From the NCBI GenBank assembly GCA_963715255.1, contig CAVQRN010000002.1:1-64000 (forward strand): a stretch of 64,000 nucleotides of DNA. The letters run 5' to 3'. A program made the position numbers and the translations under genes. Shown here in pieces: positions 1 to 8,641 of this stretch (its first letter is position 1; the number at the start of each line of letters is the position of its first letter). The notes under the pieces were generated by a model. That model did no database searches and was not told the DNA's origin. It saw only the letters and a list, made by a program, of their open reading frames with translations. This DNA comes from JAHEEL01 sp963715255 (GTDB lineage Bacteria > Actinomycetota > Acidimicrobiia > Spongiisociales > UBA5794).

Positions 1-171
1 CAGTGTTGATCTTGTCGGCAATCCCGGCTGTCTCTTGAGCAAAGCGACCCCGGGCGTCGACTATCAGCCTCACGGCTTCAGTATCGCGCGAACCTGAGGG
101 GTCACCAGATCCACCCGGGGAGTGACGCAGCCGAGGATTCAGACTCCAATTCCTTGAATACTCGTTGGCGG
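1..171. other. window edge, no firm gene
   Basis: The minus strand has one frame open from about position 160 to the window edge. It has no recognisable domain, start codon or ribosome binding site, so I do not call a gene. It could be the edge of a gene that continues outside the window. Confidence 0.3.
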
Positions 172-838
172 CTATTGACGTGCCATCGCGATCTTGATGT
201 CGGTGGCGGTGTCGGGGATGAGATCGCCGGACAGGTCGATCTTGACCCGTTCGATGGTACCGGTGAACGGGAAGGCGGTGTCGTAGTCGTCGGGTGCGAC
301 GCGGCTGCCGCCGTCCTGGCCGCACGTCATGCCCTCAGTGCAGAAGATGTTCGGAACGGTGTGCGGCATGTCGACGGCTCCGACGAGCTTCCCGTCGATA
401 TACAGCTCATCGCGGGCGGGCACACCCTTCCCGACGGCGAGGTCCGGCTCGCCGGTGGGCTCGAGCTCGGTAGCGCAGTGATACCTCGCCCACCGGCACG
501 TCCCTGTCAGAGACGACGGTGAAGAAGTCTCGTCCGAGGTAGTTGTAGACGAAGGTCAACTTGCTGTCCTTGACGAAGAGGAGTAGCCGCGACCACGCCG
601 CCTTGAGCGATCAGGACGCCCTCGGCGCCATCTTCGGGAATCAACACATCGGCGGTGATGCTGATGGTCTGTTGTAGAGCTTGGGCGCCGCCGAGAAAGG
701 CACCGGTGAGCCACCGGGGTAGTGCACGAAGCTGTTTCGCTCCTCGGCAATCGAGGGACGTTCGGCGTTCAGGCGTTCGAGCATTGGAGCCGTCGAGGGC
801 ATCGCGCCGTACTTGCCCGGACAATTCGACAAGGACAC
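172..838 (-). pseudogene. arylsulfatase C-terminal remnant, frameshifted
   Basis: Reading the minus strand through three frame changes (near 690, 595 and 470) rebuilds a C-terminal arylsulfatase domain. In order it contains the stretch ending FVHYPGGSPVPFSAAPKLYN, then SITADVLIPEDGAEGVLIAQ, then LLLFVKDSKLTFVYNYLG, then DELYIDGKLVGAVDMPHTVP and a terminal FTGTIERVKIDL block. This matches the beta-rich tail of choline-sulfatase/arylsulfatase-type enzymes. The N-terminal catalytic domain with the formylglycine Cys/Ser motif is absent, and tRNA-Ala follows upstream. Three shifts in about 670 bp plus the missing N-terminus indicate a decayed gene rather than sequencing error alone. It is probably a remnant left by a rearrangement next to the tRNA. 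Confidence 0.75.
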
Positions 839-1034
839 TGTCGATCAGCGTGATGTTGGACGTGTACTCGGCCGTTCTGGCACCATGCAGTGCGAGGCCG
901 TAGAGCGGCTCGCACAGATGTTCGACGCTTGATGCACGCCGATAGGCACCCGATGAACGCCTACCACGAAGAGTGAATACCCCGAGACACGCCGAAACCC
1001 CTGCCGTAGCAAGGGTTTCAACGTTTGTCTCTCC

Positions 1035-1110
<76 letters not shown>

Positions 1111-1128
1111 GGAAGATTCGGGATTCTA

Positions 1129-1506
1129 TCAGACGTCGGACGTAGCAGCCGGTACGGCGAACTCAACCAACGGTGCGTCGGCCCAGAGTCGTTCAAGGTC
1201 GTAGAAATCGCGCGTCTCAGCGTCGAAGAGGTGGACGACGAGGTCACCGTAGTCGAGAAGCACCCAGCGGCCGTAGTCCGCACCCTCCTTCCGCAGGGCC
1301 CGGTCTCCGAGTTCGCGGAGCCGCTCCTCGACGTCGTCGGCGAGGCTCCGTACGTGGCGACTGGAAGTCCCGGTTCCGATCACGAACACGTCGGTAATGA
1401 CCAGGAGATCCGAGACGTCCAGAAGGGCAACGTCGCTGCCCTTCTTGTCGATGATTGCTTCGGCAGCGGCACGCGCTGCGATTTCGGCGTGCTGGTTGGC
1501 TGGGAT
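1129..1506 (-). CDS. rsfS: ribosomal silencing factor RsfS
   Basis: RsfS (RsfA/Iojap family) binds ribosomal protein L14 and blocks subunit joining under starvation. The signature is clear: AARAAAEAIIDKKGSDV, then LLDVSDLLVITDVFVIGTG, then GRWVLLDYGDLVVHLF and the ending FYDLERLWADAPLVEF. The start is a problem. No ATG, GTG or TTG occurs in this frame near the expected N-terminus. The frame stays open upstream through nadD into the peptidase gene. A strong AGAAGGAG lies 5 nt before an ATC codon at 1506, which gives a normal-length protein of about 125 residues, so I place the start there provisionally. A rare start codon or an indel are the alternatives. It follows nadD on the same strand, the usual actinobacterial order. 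Confidence 0.85.
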   Translation of the reverse strand: MPANQHAEIAARAAAEAIIDKKGSDVALLDVSDLLVITDVFVIGTGTSSRHVRSLADDVEERLRELGDRALRKEGADYGRWVLLDYGDLVVHLFDAETRDFYDLERLWADAPLVEFAVPAATSDV

Positions 1507-1559
1507 ACGGACTCCTTCTGCGAGTGTTCTCCTGATTCTAGGAGAGAGTTCGCCTTGGT

Positions 1560-2132
1560 TCAGGACGGTTTCCGATAGAGATGATGTTCGACGACGTAGT
1601 CCAGTACGGGCTCCGGAACGAGGAACCGAATGGATCGGCCTTCGGAGACATGCCTTCTCAGCATGGTGCCGGAGAGATCGATCGGCGGCATGTCGAGCCA
1701 GACAATCTCGCCTCGCACGGCGTCTTCGACGTCGGCTCGCTTGACGCCCGGTCGCGGCACAACAGCGATCAGTACTCGTTCGAGTAGTTCGCTTCCTCGA
1801 TGCCAGGTTGGTATACCGCCGGCCGCGTCGGCACCAACGATCAGAACGATGCGCTCTTCGTCGAAACTCTCCACCGTGTCGATGGTGACGGTCCATCCAT
1901 CGCGATGCACTTCTCTGTCGTCGACCGTGAAGTACTCGATTGCGTCGACCGCCAATTCGGTCATGCGAAGCCGGTGGCGGGCCTCGGATACGCCCTTTCC
2001 GGCCTTCTGCCAGGGACGTCCGGCGGGAATGAACGTGACCGTGTCGACGTCCAGCTGATCGTGGGCGGTCTCGCCGGCAGCAAGATGAGCGAAGTGGGGT
2101 GGGTCGAATGTACCGCCGAAGATGGCTCGCAT
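1560..2132 (-). CDS. nadD: nicotinate-nucleotide adenylyltransferase NadD
   Basis: This enzyme transfers AMP from ATP to nicotinate mononucleotide in NAD synthesis. The 190-residue protein opens with MRAIFGGTFDPPHFAHL, carrying the GGTFDPxHxxH nucleotidyltransferase motif. It has FIPAGRPWQKAGKGVS (substrate loop), IVLIVGADAAG, and a C-terminal SGTMLRRHVSEGRSIRFLVP corresponding to the family's ISSTxIR motif. ATG at 2132 is chosen because the motif begins directly there. Upstream residues in the frame are arginine-rich and unlike the family. It lies between the LytM-like gene and rsfS. The usual proA neighbour between proB and nadD is absent from this window. Confidence 0.95.
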   Translation of the reverse strand: MRAIFGGTFDPPHFAHLAAGETAHDQLDVDTVTFIPAGRPWQKAGKGVSEARHRLRMTELAVDAIEYFTVDDREVHRDGWTVTIDTVESFDEERIVLIVGADAAGGIPTWHRGSELLERVLIAVVPRPGVKRADVEDAVRGEIVWLDMPPIDLSGTMLRRHVSEGRSIRFLVPEPVLDYVVEHHLYRKPS

Positions 2133-2613
2133 AGCGGCCAGGATACGGGCTCCCCGGCACCATGGCGCGCAGCCACAGCGCGCCCGACGGTTCCTTGGTA
2201 CAGCGCAGAGCGATCTGCGGATCGATGTAGCGGTCACCGATGCGCACCGAGAAGTGGAGGGCGACCCTCCCGCCGTGAATTCCTATCGCACCAACGACGT
2301 CTCCGAGTCGGATCCTCTCTCCCTTCGCTACCGATCTCTGGGAGAGGTACGAGTACGAAGTCCTCAAACCGCCGTGGTCGACCGTGACGTTCCGGTTCCC
2401 AACGACCACCCCGCTGAAGGAGACATAGCCGTCGTCGGCTGCACGGATCTGCGTGTCGATCGGAGCGGCAATGTCGATGCCCCAGTGACCGCTGTATCGA
2501 CCGGTCGGTAGGAATCCGCGAATGACCTCGCCGGACACGGGCCAGGCCAGCGCGGCACACGAGGGCGAGGCGATCGACGTCGCCAGGAGGACGGCCACGA
2601 GAAGCGAGAACAC
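2133..2613 (-). CDS. LytM-like M23 protein, 3' end unresolved
   Basis: The GTG at 2613 has GGAG 5 nt upstream. It opens a secretion signal (LLVAVLLATSIASPSCAALA) followed by a compact LytM/M23 domain: HWGIDIAAP carries the first zinc His and Asp, then VVVGNRNVTVDHGGLRTSY and GDVVGAIGIHGGRVALHFSV. The second zinc-site His is kept in ALHF. The catalytic His of the usual HxH, and the His of the usual YxHL, are replaced by Ala and Tyr. It may therefore be a non-catalytic LytM factor that regulates or recruits cell-wall amidases. The domain ends near YIDP, but no stop follows in this frame until after rsfS. The printed end is only the boundary with nadD. A lost stop through a small indel is the simplest explanation. 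Confidence 0.65.
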
Positions 2614-2647
2614 GGTACTCCATCGCCGTCACCGCACGACCGACAAC

Positions 2648-3064
2648 CTACCGGATGACTGAACCCCCGTGAAGGGTCACGTCAGCGATTGGGTCACGAA
2701 ACGTGGTTTCGATCATCACGAGAATCGTCCCCCGGAGTACGGCACCGGTGTATGGCTTCTCCAAGGTCACGGCATCGTACGTTGCCGCTCGATCGGCGAC
2801 GCTCCCCCACGCCTGACCAGTGGTAATGATGACCGGTGTCTCAAAGGTCGCCGACTCGGCACGAAGCCGATCAAGAACCTGCCAACCGGACACATCCGGC
2901 AAGCCGAGGTCGAGAACGATCAGATCCGGTGGGTCCTCCAGCGCTGCCTCAAGACCGCCGGAACCATCGAGGTACGACTCCACTTCGATGCCCGTGCCCC
3001 GCATAGTGATCTCGAGGAGTCGCTGGAGCACTGGTGAGTCTTCAATGGAAATGATTCTGGCCAC
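2648..3064 (-). CDS. single-domain response regulator receiver
   Basis: A 138-residue CheY-like receiver with no output domain. The acidic pocket is IISIEDSP, the phosphoacceptor Asp is in IVLDLGLPDVSGW, the Thr switch is in PVIITTGQ, and the conserved Lys is in LEKPYT. It starts at an ATG preceded by a purine-rich stretch. No histidine kinase is nearby, so partner and output are unknown. It lies just downstream of the 96-bp repeat array on the same strand. Confidence 0.85.
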   Translation of the reverse strand: MARIISIEDSPVLQRLLEITMRGTGIEVESYLDGSGGLEAALEDPPDLIVLDLGLPDVSGWQVLDRLRAESATFETPVIITTGQAWGSVADRAATYDAVTLEKPYTGAVLRGTILVMIETTFRDPIADVTLHGGSVIR

Positions 3065-3168
3065 GATTCTCCCTGTGGAATCGACCGTTGGATGGGGCTA
3101 CGCCCGCACCTAGGTCATCGGCCGACGACCACCGATAGTTGAACCAAACAGGTCGCAAGACCTACAAG

Positions 3169-3602
3169 ACAGGGTCGCCCGCAAGGGCGACACCAAACCC
3201 CGGAGTCGTTCGGGGCCGAAAAGGACCCGAACGGCGCATCTCAACCACATCGACCACACCCACAACAGGGTCGCCCGCAAGGGCGACACCAAACCCCGGA
3301 GTCGTTCGGGGCCGAAAAGGACCCGAACGGCGAATCTCAACCACATCGACCACACCCACAACAGGGTCGCCCGCAAGGGCGACACCAAACCCCGGAGTCG
3401 TTCGGGGCCGAAAAGGACCCGAACGGCGAATCTCAGCCACATCGACCACACCCACAACAGGGTCGCCCGCAAGGGCGACACCAAACCCCGGAGTCGTTCG
3501 GGGCCGAAAAGGACCCGAACGGCGAATCTCAGCCACATCGATCACCCCCACACCGGAGAACCGCCGCCCCCCACACCCACAACAGGGTCGCCCGCAAGGG
3601 CC
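3169..3602. repeat. 96-bp tandem repeat array with hairpins
   Basis: Four near-identical 96-bp units begin at 3169, 3265, 3361 and 3457, and a truncated fifth lies at about 3574-3602. Each unit has a perfect 7-bp hairpin, GTCGCCC-GCAA-GGGCGAC (3174-3191 in unit 1). It also has two mutually exclusive hairpins that share the CGGGG block: CCCCG/CGGGG (3198-3202 with 3211-3215), and CGTTCGGG/CCCGAACG (3207-3214 with 3225-3232). Because 96 is a multiple of three, several frames stay open through the array and would encode a 32-residue repeat on either strand. I regard those frames as by-products. There are no unique spacers, so this is not a CRISPR. Confidence 0.9.
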
Positions 3603-4989
3603 GGCGACGGTCCGAATCGAGACGGTCTTTGGATCGGAAGGGCCGCTCGTTCGATGAATCCCTCCAACTGGCGGAGTGACCGAACCTCATCGACACGGTC
3701 GCATCGGGCGGCATACGCCCCCATCACGGAGTCGCCAGTGTCCCAGAAGCGCTCAGGCTCGGGGTTCAACCAGAAGACAGCCCTCGCTCGATCCGCGATG
3801 ATCTGGAAACGGTCGACGGCCGGGGTGCGGAAGTTCGTCCTGGCATCGCCGGTGACGATGACCGTGGTGCGTGGAGTCACCGAGTCGAGATATCGATCGG
3901 TGAATTCGGCAAAGGATGCTCCGTAGTCGGAATGACCGTCCCCGCGATAGACGTCGGCAGCGGTGGCGATCTGTTTCAGTGACACTTCGAAGTCCAGGCC
4001 CGATCCGAACAGCCCGGTGACCTCGTCGACCCCTTCCACGAAGACGAATGAGCGAACGCCCGACAGTTCCGAGACGATCGCATGGGTGAGTTGGAGTGTG
4101 AAACGGGAAAACGTCGCCATCGACCCTGACGTGTCGCACAGCAACACAATCTGCGGCTTCGCGACGCGTGGCTTTCGGAACCGGGGATCGACAAGCGCCC
4201 CACCATGTGCAAGGGATCGTCGGATCGTTCCCCGCACGTCGAGCCGGCCCCGGTGCCCATGCCGTCGCCGCTGTGAGAGGCGGGTCGCCAGTTTGCGTGC
4301 GAGTGGTGCGATCGCTTGCTCGATCGCCTTGATTTCGTCGACGGTCGCATGCTGGAGATCGAGGTCCTCAACGAGTGGTTCTCTCACGGATCGGGCGACC
4401 GACGCTACGCCCCGCTCCTCGACGAGTCTGCGCAACGCCTCACGGTGCACCTCTTCTCGGAGGATCCGGATACGTCGATCGGCCCGGTCCGCAGCGAGAC
4501 GATCATCGAGCGTGCCCCCACGTTGACCGGCGGAGCGGATCAACAGATCCCGGATCGCATCCGTATCAAGTCTGCGAAGCACGCGGTACGCGTGATAGGA
4601 GCTACCACCGGATCGACCCGCCTCCAGTTGCCCGAATCGCTGCAACCGCCTCCCGGATGAGCTCGAGAAGACGATCGCGGTCGTCACGGTTCAACGCATC
4701 AGCGATAGAAGACACCAGGCCACCCCCGTCCCGAGCGGCATCGATCCCATCCCTCAGGAGAGGCTGTCCTGCGCCACCAAGCTCGAAGAAGACGTTCGAA
4801 TGCTCGGTCGAAGGCTTCACGGTGTCGAGCACTCTTGACCATCGTGGCTGCGAGCGCTGCTCTGAGGCCGTTGCTGGTGCTGAGGTCGACGTGCCTCATT
4901 GCAGCGGCAGCGTCAAGGGCCTCGACCATGGATACCGGGATTCCGATCGCCCGGAGTTCTTCTGCAAACGCGGCGAGCCGATCGATCAC
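3542..4989 (-). CDS. CoxE-like VWA domain protein, two frameshifts
   Basis: This is the VWA partner of a MoxR AAA+ ATPase, a pair that usually assembles or inserts metal cofactors, as in CoxD/CoxE of CO dehydrogenase. The start is GTG at 4989, overlapping the moxR stop as GTGA. The N-terminal part opens with DRLAAFAEELRAIGIPVSM. The frame changes near 4800 and again near 4620, inside a GGAGGCGGG stretch. The C-terminal half carries the VWA fold: IVLLCDTSGSMATFSRF is the metal-ion DxSGS motif, followed by FVFVEGVDEVTGLF and TTVIVTGDARTNF. The last 25 residues come from the truncated end of the tandem repeat array, so the natural C-terminus may have been replaced. The shifts are either sequencing errors or decay, and moxR also carries one. 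Confidence 0.75.
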
Positions 4990-5850
4990 CGGTCGCCCAC
5001 CACTCGTAGCTGTTCGGCGACCCTCTCGATATCCGCACGGTGTTTGAGGAGGACATTGAGTGTCTCGATGGTCGCTTCACTGTCGACGTCCAGGCCAAGA
5101 GCCAGCAGTGCACGAGCCCAGTCCAGCGATTCGCTCACTGACGGTCGCTTGCGTATCTCGATCATTCGGATCGACAGCGACGGTCTCAGCGATCCGAAGC
5201 GCCATCGCCTCGTCCAGGTCCGGGACGCGAGATCGCAGAATCTCGCGCTCTCGCTCGATGGTCGGATAGTCGAGATGGAGGTAGAGGCAGCGCCGCTTCA
5301 ACGCTTCCGAGAGCTCTCTCGTGTTGTTCGACGTGAGGACAACGACGGGCTTCGTCGCCGACGTGATCGTCCCAAGTTCCGGGATTGTCACCTGAAAGGT
5401 GTCAAGCATCTCGAGCAGGAGCGCCTCGGTCTCCACCTCGACCCGATCGACTTCGTCAATGAGCAGCACAACCGGGTCTTCGGAGCGGATCGCCTCGAGG
5501 AGCGGACGGCTGAGAAGGAACGACTCGCTGAAGATCCCCTCCTGGAGGTCATCCCATTCCTTCCCCTCGTCGCTCTGGAGCCGGAGAAGCTGCTTGTGGT
5601 AGTTCCACTCATACAGTGCCTTCGACTCGTCGAGTCCCTCGTAGCACTGGAGGCGCACGAGACGGCGCCCAACAGCCTCGGCGATCGCCAGCGCCAGCGC
5701 GGTCTTGCCAACACCGGCGGGACCCTCCGCCAGGATCGGCTTCTCGAGACGATGTGCCAGGAACACGACTTGGGCAATCGTCGGATCGGGGAGATACCCG
5801 ACCGATCGGAGGGCTCCGGCGACCGCGTCCGGACTGTCGAATGCATCCAT
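4986..5850 (-). CDS. MoxR-family AAA+ ATPase, one frameshift
   Basis: An ATPase that works with the overlapping CoxE-like VWA protein. Walker A is AEGPAGVGKTALALAIAE, Walker B is VVLLIDEVDRVEVETEALL, sensor 1 is VVLTSNNTRELSEALKRRC, and the family hallmark LHLDYPTIEREREIL follows. Near 5170 the frame changes. The other frame then continues with IEIRKRPSVSESLDWARALL and NVLLKHRADIERVAEQL to a stop that overlaps the CoxE start. In E. coli-type modules such pairs sit with the oxidoreductase they mature, but none is adjacent here. The molybdenum hydroxylases 50 kb away are possible clients, which is only inference. Confidence 0.8.
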
Positions 5851-5883
5851 CCGGCGAGCGTAGTCGGCGCTAGGAACGGGTTC

Positions 5884-6984
5884 CTAAGAGAGGACGATCA
5901 GATCGTCTCGGTGAACGGCGGCACCGCCTGCGATCGACGTGTGGCGGCCAAGGACTTCGCGCAGCGTGGACCCGGAGAGTCCGGCCAATCCCTTTCCGAT
6001 CAGGCGGCCGGTATCGTCATGAATCTCAACGGCATCACCCCGAGCGAACTCACCCTCCACTCCAACGACACCGGCGGCGAGGAGGGAGCTGCCGTCGTCG
6101 ACGAGTGCTGTGACGGCACCATCGTCCACGGTGAGGACACCGAGCGACGGGAGGCTGAACGCAATCCAGAGTCGTCTCGCTCCGAGACTCGACGCCCGGG
6201 GTTCAACCCAGGTTCCAATGTCTTCACCCGTGACGGCCTGTCGGACGGCGTTCGGATCGATTGCAGCGGCAACGACCGTCGGGATGCCCGAGAAGGCGGC
6301 CATCCGTGCTGCGGCAACCTTCGTCGCAACCCCACCCGATCCGTAGGTCCCGACGCTCCCGCCGCTGCGCAGGCCGTCGAGAACCTCATCGGTGTGCCGA
6401 ACGGCGCTGAGCAGTTCCGGCTCGGCAACGAGGCGCGGATCGTGGGCATAGAGGCCCGGAGTGTCGGTGAGAATGACGAGGAGGCCCGCGCCGACGAGAT
6501 GCGAGACGATCGCAGCAAGACGATCGTTGTCCCCGAACCTGAGTTCGTCGACGGCGACGGTGTCGTTCTCGTTGACGACGGGAACGACGCCGAGACTCAG
6601 CAAGCGATCAAGCGCTGCTCGTGCGTGGAGGTGCGGCTCGCGACCGGCGAGAACGTCACGGGTCAAGAGCACCTGACCGACGACGAGATCGTGCTTCGCA
6701 AACGCTTGCGAGTAGCGCTCCATGAGCCTGCTCTGGCCAACCGCCGCGGCAGCCTGAAGTCCCGGCAAGTCGGCGGGGCGCTCGATGACACCCATCGCCG
6801 GAAGTCCGGCAGCGACCGCGCCCGAACTCACGAGCACGGGCGGGTGACCGGTGTGGCGCAGCCAGGCGATCTGAGCGGCGACCCGCTCGATCGCTTCCGC
6901 GTCGATGAGACCACTACTCGTCGTCAAACTGGAGGAGCCTATCTTGACGACGATCGGTCGGCCCGACGCTATGGGATGTCTCAC
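5884..6984 (-). CDS. proB: glutamate 5-kinase
   Basis: First enzyme of proline synthesis, phosphorylating glutamate. The 366-residue protein has an amino-acid-kinase domain: VVKIGSSSLT (phosphate loop), VSSGAVAAGLPAMG, VVNENDTVAVDELRFGDND, and SVGTYGSGGVATKVAAARMA, which is close to the usual GTGGMxTK motif. A C-terminal PUA domain starts near residue 280 (FARGDAVEIHDDTGRLIGKG). Its ATG overlaps the obgE stop by 4 bp, so the two are probably translationally coupled. The next gene in most actinobacteria, proA, is not found here. Confidence 0.95.
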   Translation of the reverse strand: MRHPIASGRPIVVKIGSSSLTTSSGLIDAEAIERVAAQIAWLRHTGHPPVLVSSGAVAAGLPAMGVIERPADLPGLQAAAAVGQSRLMERYSQAFAKHDLVVGQVLLTRDVLAGREPHLHARAALDRLLSLGVVPVVNENDTVAVDELRFGDNDRLAAIVSHLVGAGLLVILTDTPGLYAHDPRLVAEPELLSAVRHTDEVLDGLRSGGSVGTYGSGGVATKVAAARMAAFSGIPTVVAAAIDPNAVRQAVTGEDIGTWVEPRASSLGARRLWIAFSLPSLGVLTVDDGAVTALVDDGSSLLAAGVVGVEGEFARGDAVEIHDDTGRLIGKGLAGLSGSTLREVLGRHTSIAGGAAVHRDDLIVLS

Positions 6985-8255
6985 GAGTCTTCATCCTCGG
7001 TCGCGTCAGGGTCATAGGTGAAGACCAGAGCCCCGATACGGACATCGTCACCGGGTTCTGCGCCGGCTTCTCGGAGCGCCCCGTCGATGCCGGTCCCAAC
7101 GAGTCGCTTCGCCACAAGGTCGGCTGCGTCCGGGTTGGTGAGATCGTCGAGGTTGACGGCCCGTTCGGCGGTTCTCCCCGCAACCACCCACTCGTCATCC
7201 CTGCGCTCGATCGTGAAGGCAGTCCCCAGCGGCCGATGCAGCACGAAGCTCTCCCGGTCCGGCGCCACTCGCTGGGCGAGCTCGGTCAGATCAGCGATTC
7301 GGTGCAACAGCTGGGGGACACCTTCGCCGGTCACGCCCGAGATCTTGAACAGGTCGAGGCCCCGCGCCTCGGCCCACACCGTCTCATGGCTCCCCGGCAG
7401 ATCCGTCTTGTTGAGAACGACCACCCGCGGGCGCTCCGCCAGGTCGGGTGAGTGGGACTCGAGCTCATGAACAAGGACGTCGTACTGGCGCTCCGGAGTG
7501 TCGACTTGAAGGTCTGAGGGGTCGAGCAGCACGATAAGGACGCGCGCACGCTCCGTATGTCGAAGGAATTCGTGGCCAAGTCCCTTTCCCTCGGCCGCTC
7601 CCTCGATAAGACCGGGGATGTCGGCGAGTATGAATTCGCGTCCGTCGATGACGACCACGCCGAGATGCGGAACGAGCGTTGTGAACGGGTAGTCCGCGAT
7701 CTTGGGTTTCGCTGCGGAAACGCTCGCAACGAGCGTGCTCTTCCCCGAGTTGGGGAAGCCAATCAGCGCGCCGTCAGCGGCGAGCTGCAGCTCGAGATGG
7801 AGCGTCCGATCGTCCCCGTACTCCCCCTGTTCGGCGAACGACGGTGCCCGCCGATCCGGCGTGACGAAGCTGGCATTGCCGCGCCCTCCACGCCCACCCT
7901 CAGCAACGACGAGGCGTTGGCCCGCTTCGACGAGGTCGGCAATCATCAGCCCGTCCTCATCGCGAACGACCGTGCCGAGCGGAACGGGAAGTTCGAGGTC
8001 ATCACCGTTGCGCCCGTGCCGGAGTTCACCTTCCGCGTGGTTGCCGTCGCCGGCCTTCCAGTGCGGCTTGCGATCGTATCGCAAGAGTGTGCCGATCCCC
8101 GGGTCGGTGACGAGGATGACATCGCCGCCCCTTCCCCCATTTCCTCCATTCGGTCGACCACGCGGCTTGCCCTTGCGCTTCTGGAATGAGGCAACGCCCG
8201 CACCGCCCGCACCGCCGCGGGCGAACAGACGCACCGAGTCAACAAATGATGCCAT
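6981..8255 (-). CDS. obgE: Obg GTPase (CgtA/ObgE)
   Basis: A GTPase involved in late 50S subunit assembly and stringent control. The 424-residue protein has the glycine-rich Obg fold at the N-terminus (KGKPRGRPNGGNGGRGGDVI). The G domain has G1 GFPNSGKST, G3 DIPGLIEGAAEGKGLGHEFL and G4 NKTD. The C-terminal OCT domain starts around residue 340. It follows rplU-rpmA, the conserved order in nearly all bacteria. About 125 bp of repeat-containing sequence separates it from rpmA. Confidence 0.97.
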   Translation of the reverse strand: MASFVDSVRLFARGGAGGAGVASFQKRKGKPRGRPNGGNGGRGGDVILVTDPGIGTLLRYDRKPHWKAGDGNHAEGELRHGRNGDDLELPVPLGTVVRDEDGLMIADLVEAGQRLVVAEGGRGGRGNASFVTPDRRAPSFAEQGEYGDDRTLHLELQLAADGALIGFPNSGKSTLVASVSAAKPKIADYPFTTLVPHLGVVVIDGREFILADIPGLIEGAAEGKGLGHEFLRHTERARVLIVLLDPSDLQVDTPERQYDVLVHELESHSPDLAERPRVVVLNKTDLPGSHETVWAEARGLDLFKISGVTGEGVPQLLHRIADLTELAQRVAPDRESFVLHRPLGTAFTIERRDDEWVVAGRTAERAVNLDDLTNPDAADLVAKRLVGTGIDGALREAGAEPGDDVRIGALVFTYDPDATEDEDS

Positions 8256-8269
8256 GGGAGAACAGTAGG

Positions 8270-8398
8270 CCGGCAGAGCAGTTGAGTAGTAGAGCAGACG
8301 GGGCAGATCTTCGGAGCAATCCTTCCCTCATGGTCGAACCGTGGGGGGAACGGCTGATCGATTCAGCTACTGATCTGCTGATCTACTCAGACACTTGA
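8270..8398. repeat. inverted short-repeat element
   Basis: The intergenic stretch between obgE and rpmA holds GCAGTTGAGTAGTAGAGCAG near 8279-8298. A loosely complementary run, CAGCTACTGATCTGCTGATC, follows near 8366-8385, then TACTCAG. It belongs to the same style of degenerate CTACT/AGTAG repeat seen at about 24.1, 52.2 and 59.4 kb. It may fold into a long imperfect hairpin and act as a terminator or spacer. Confidence 0.45.
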
Positions 8399-8640
8399 TA
8401 GACGGATACCTGGCGGCGGCCGCGCTTCGTGCCGTATTGCACGACGCCTTCGGCCTTCGCATAGAGGGTGTCGTCACCGCCGCGACCAACGTTGTCGCCG
8501 GGGTGGATCCGCGTGCCGCGCTGTCTGACGAGGATCGCACCTGAGTGGACGGTTTGACCGTCGAACACCTTCGGCCCGAGTCTCTGTGCTGCCGAATCGC
8601 GACCGTTCTTGGATGAGCCGCCTGCCTTGGTCTTGGACAT
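8383..8640 (-). CDS. rpmA: 50S ribosomal protein L27
   Basis: An 85-residue L27, part of the peptidyl-transferase region of the large subunit. It has the typical KAGGSSKNGRDSAAQRLG start, then GAILVRQRGTRIHPGDNVGR and DDTLYAKAEGVVQYG. It lies directly after rplU with a 1-bp gap, the universal arrangement. There is no long N-terminal propeptide of the Firmicutes type. Confidence 0.98.
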   Translation of the reverse strand: MSKTKAGGSSKNGRDSAAQRLGPKVFDGQTVHSGAILVRQRGTRIHPGDNVGRGGDDTLYAKAEGVVQYGTKRGRRQVSVYQVSE

Positions 8641-8641
8641 C

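Noticed and set aside
3169..3602. CRISPR array
   Set aside because: The units are contiguous with no unique spacers, far longer than CRISPR repeats, and no cas genes are nearby.
3110..3657. Open frames on both strands encoding 32-residue repeated peptides
   Set aside because: The 96-bp unit is a multiple of three, so open frames arise automatically. There is no ribosome binding site or domain, and both strands are equally open.
4375..7017. A very long plus-strand open frame (880 codons)
   Set aside because: It lies opposite coxE, moxR and proB, which have clear motifs. GC-rich codon use makes such antisense frames stop-poor.
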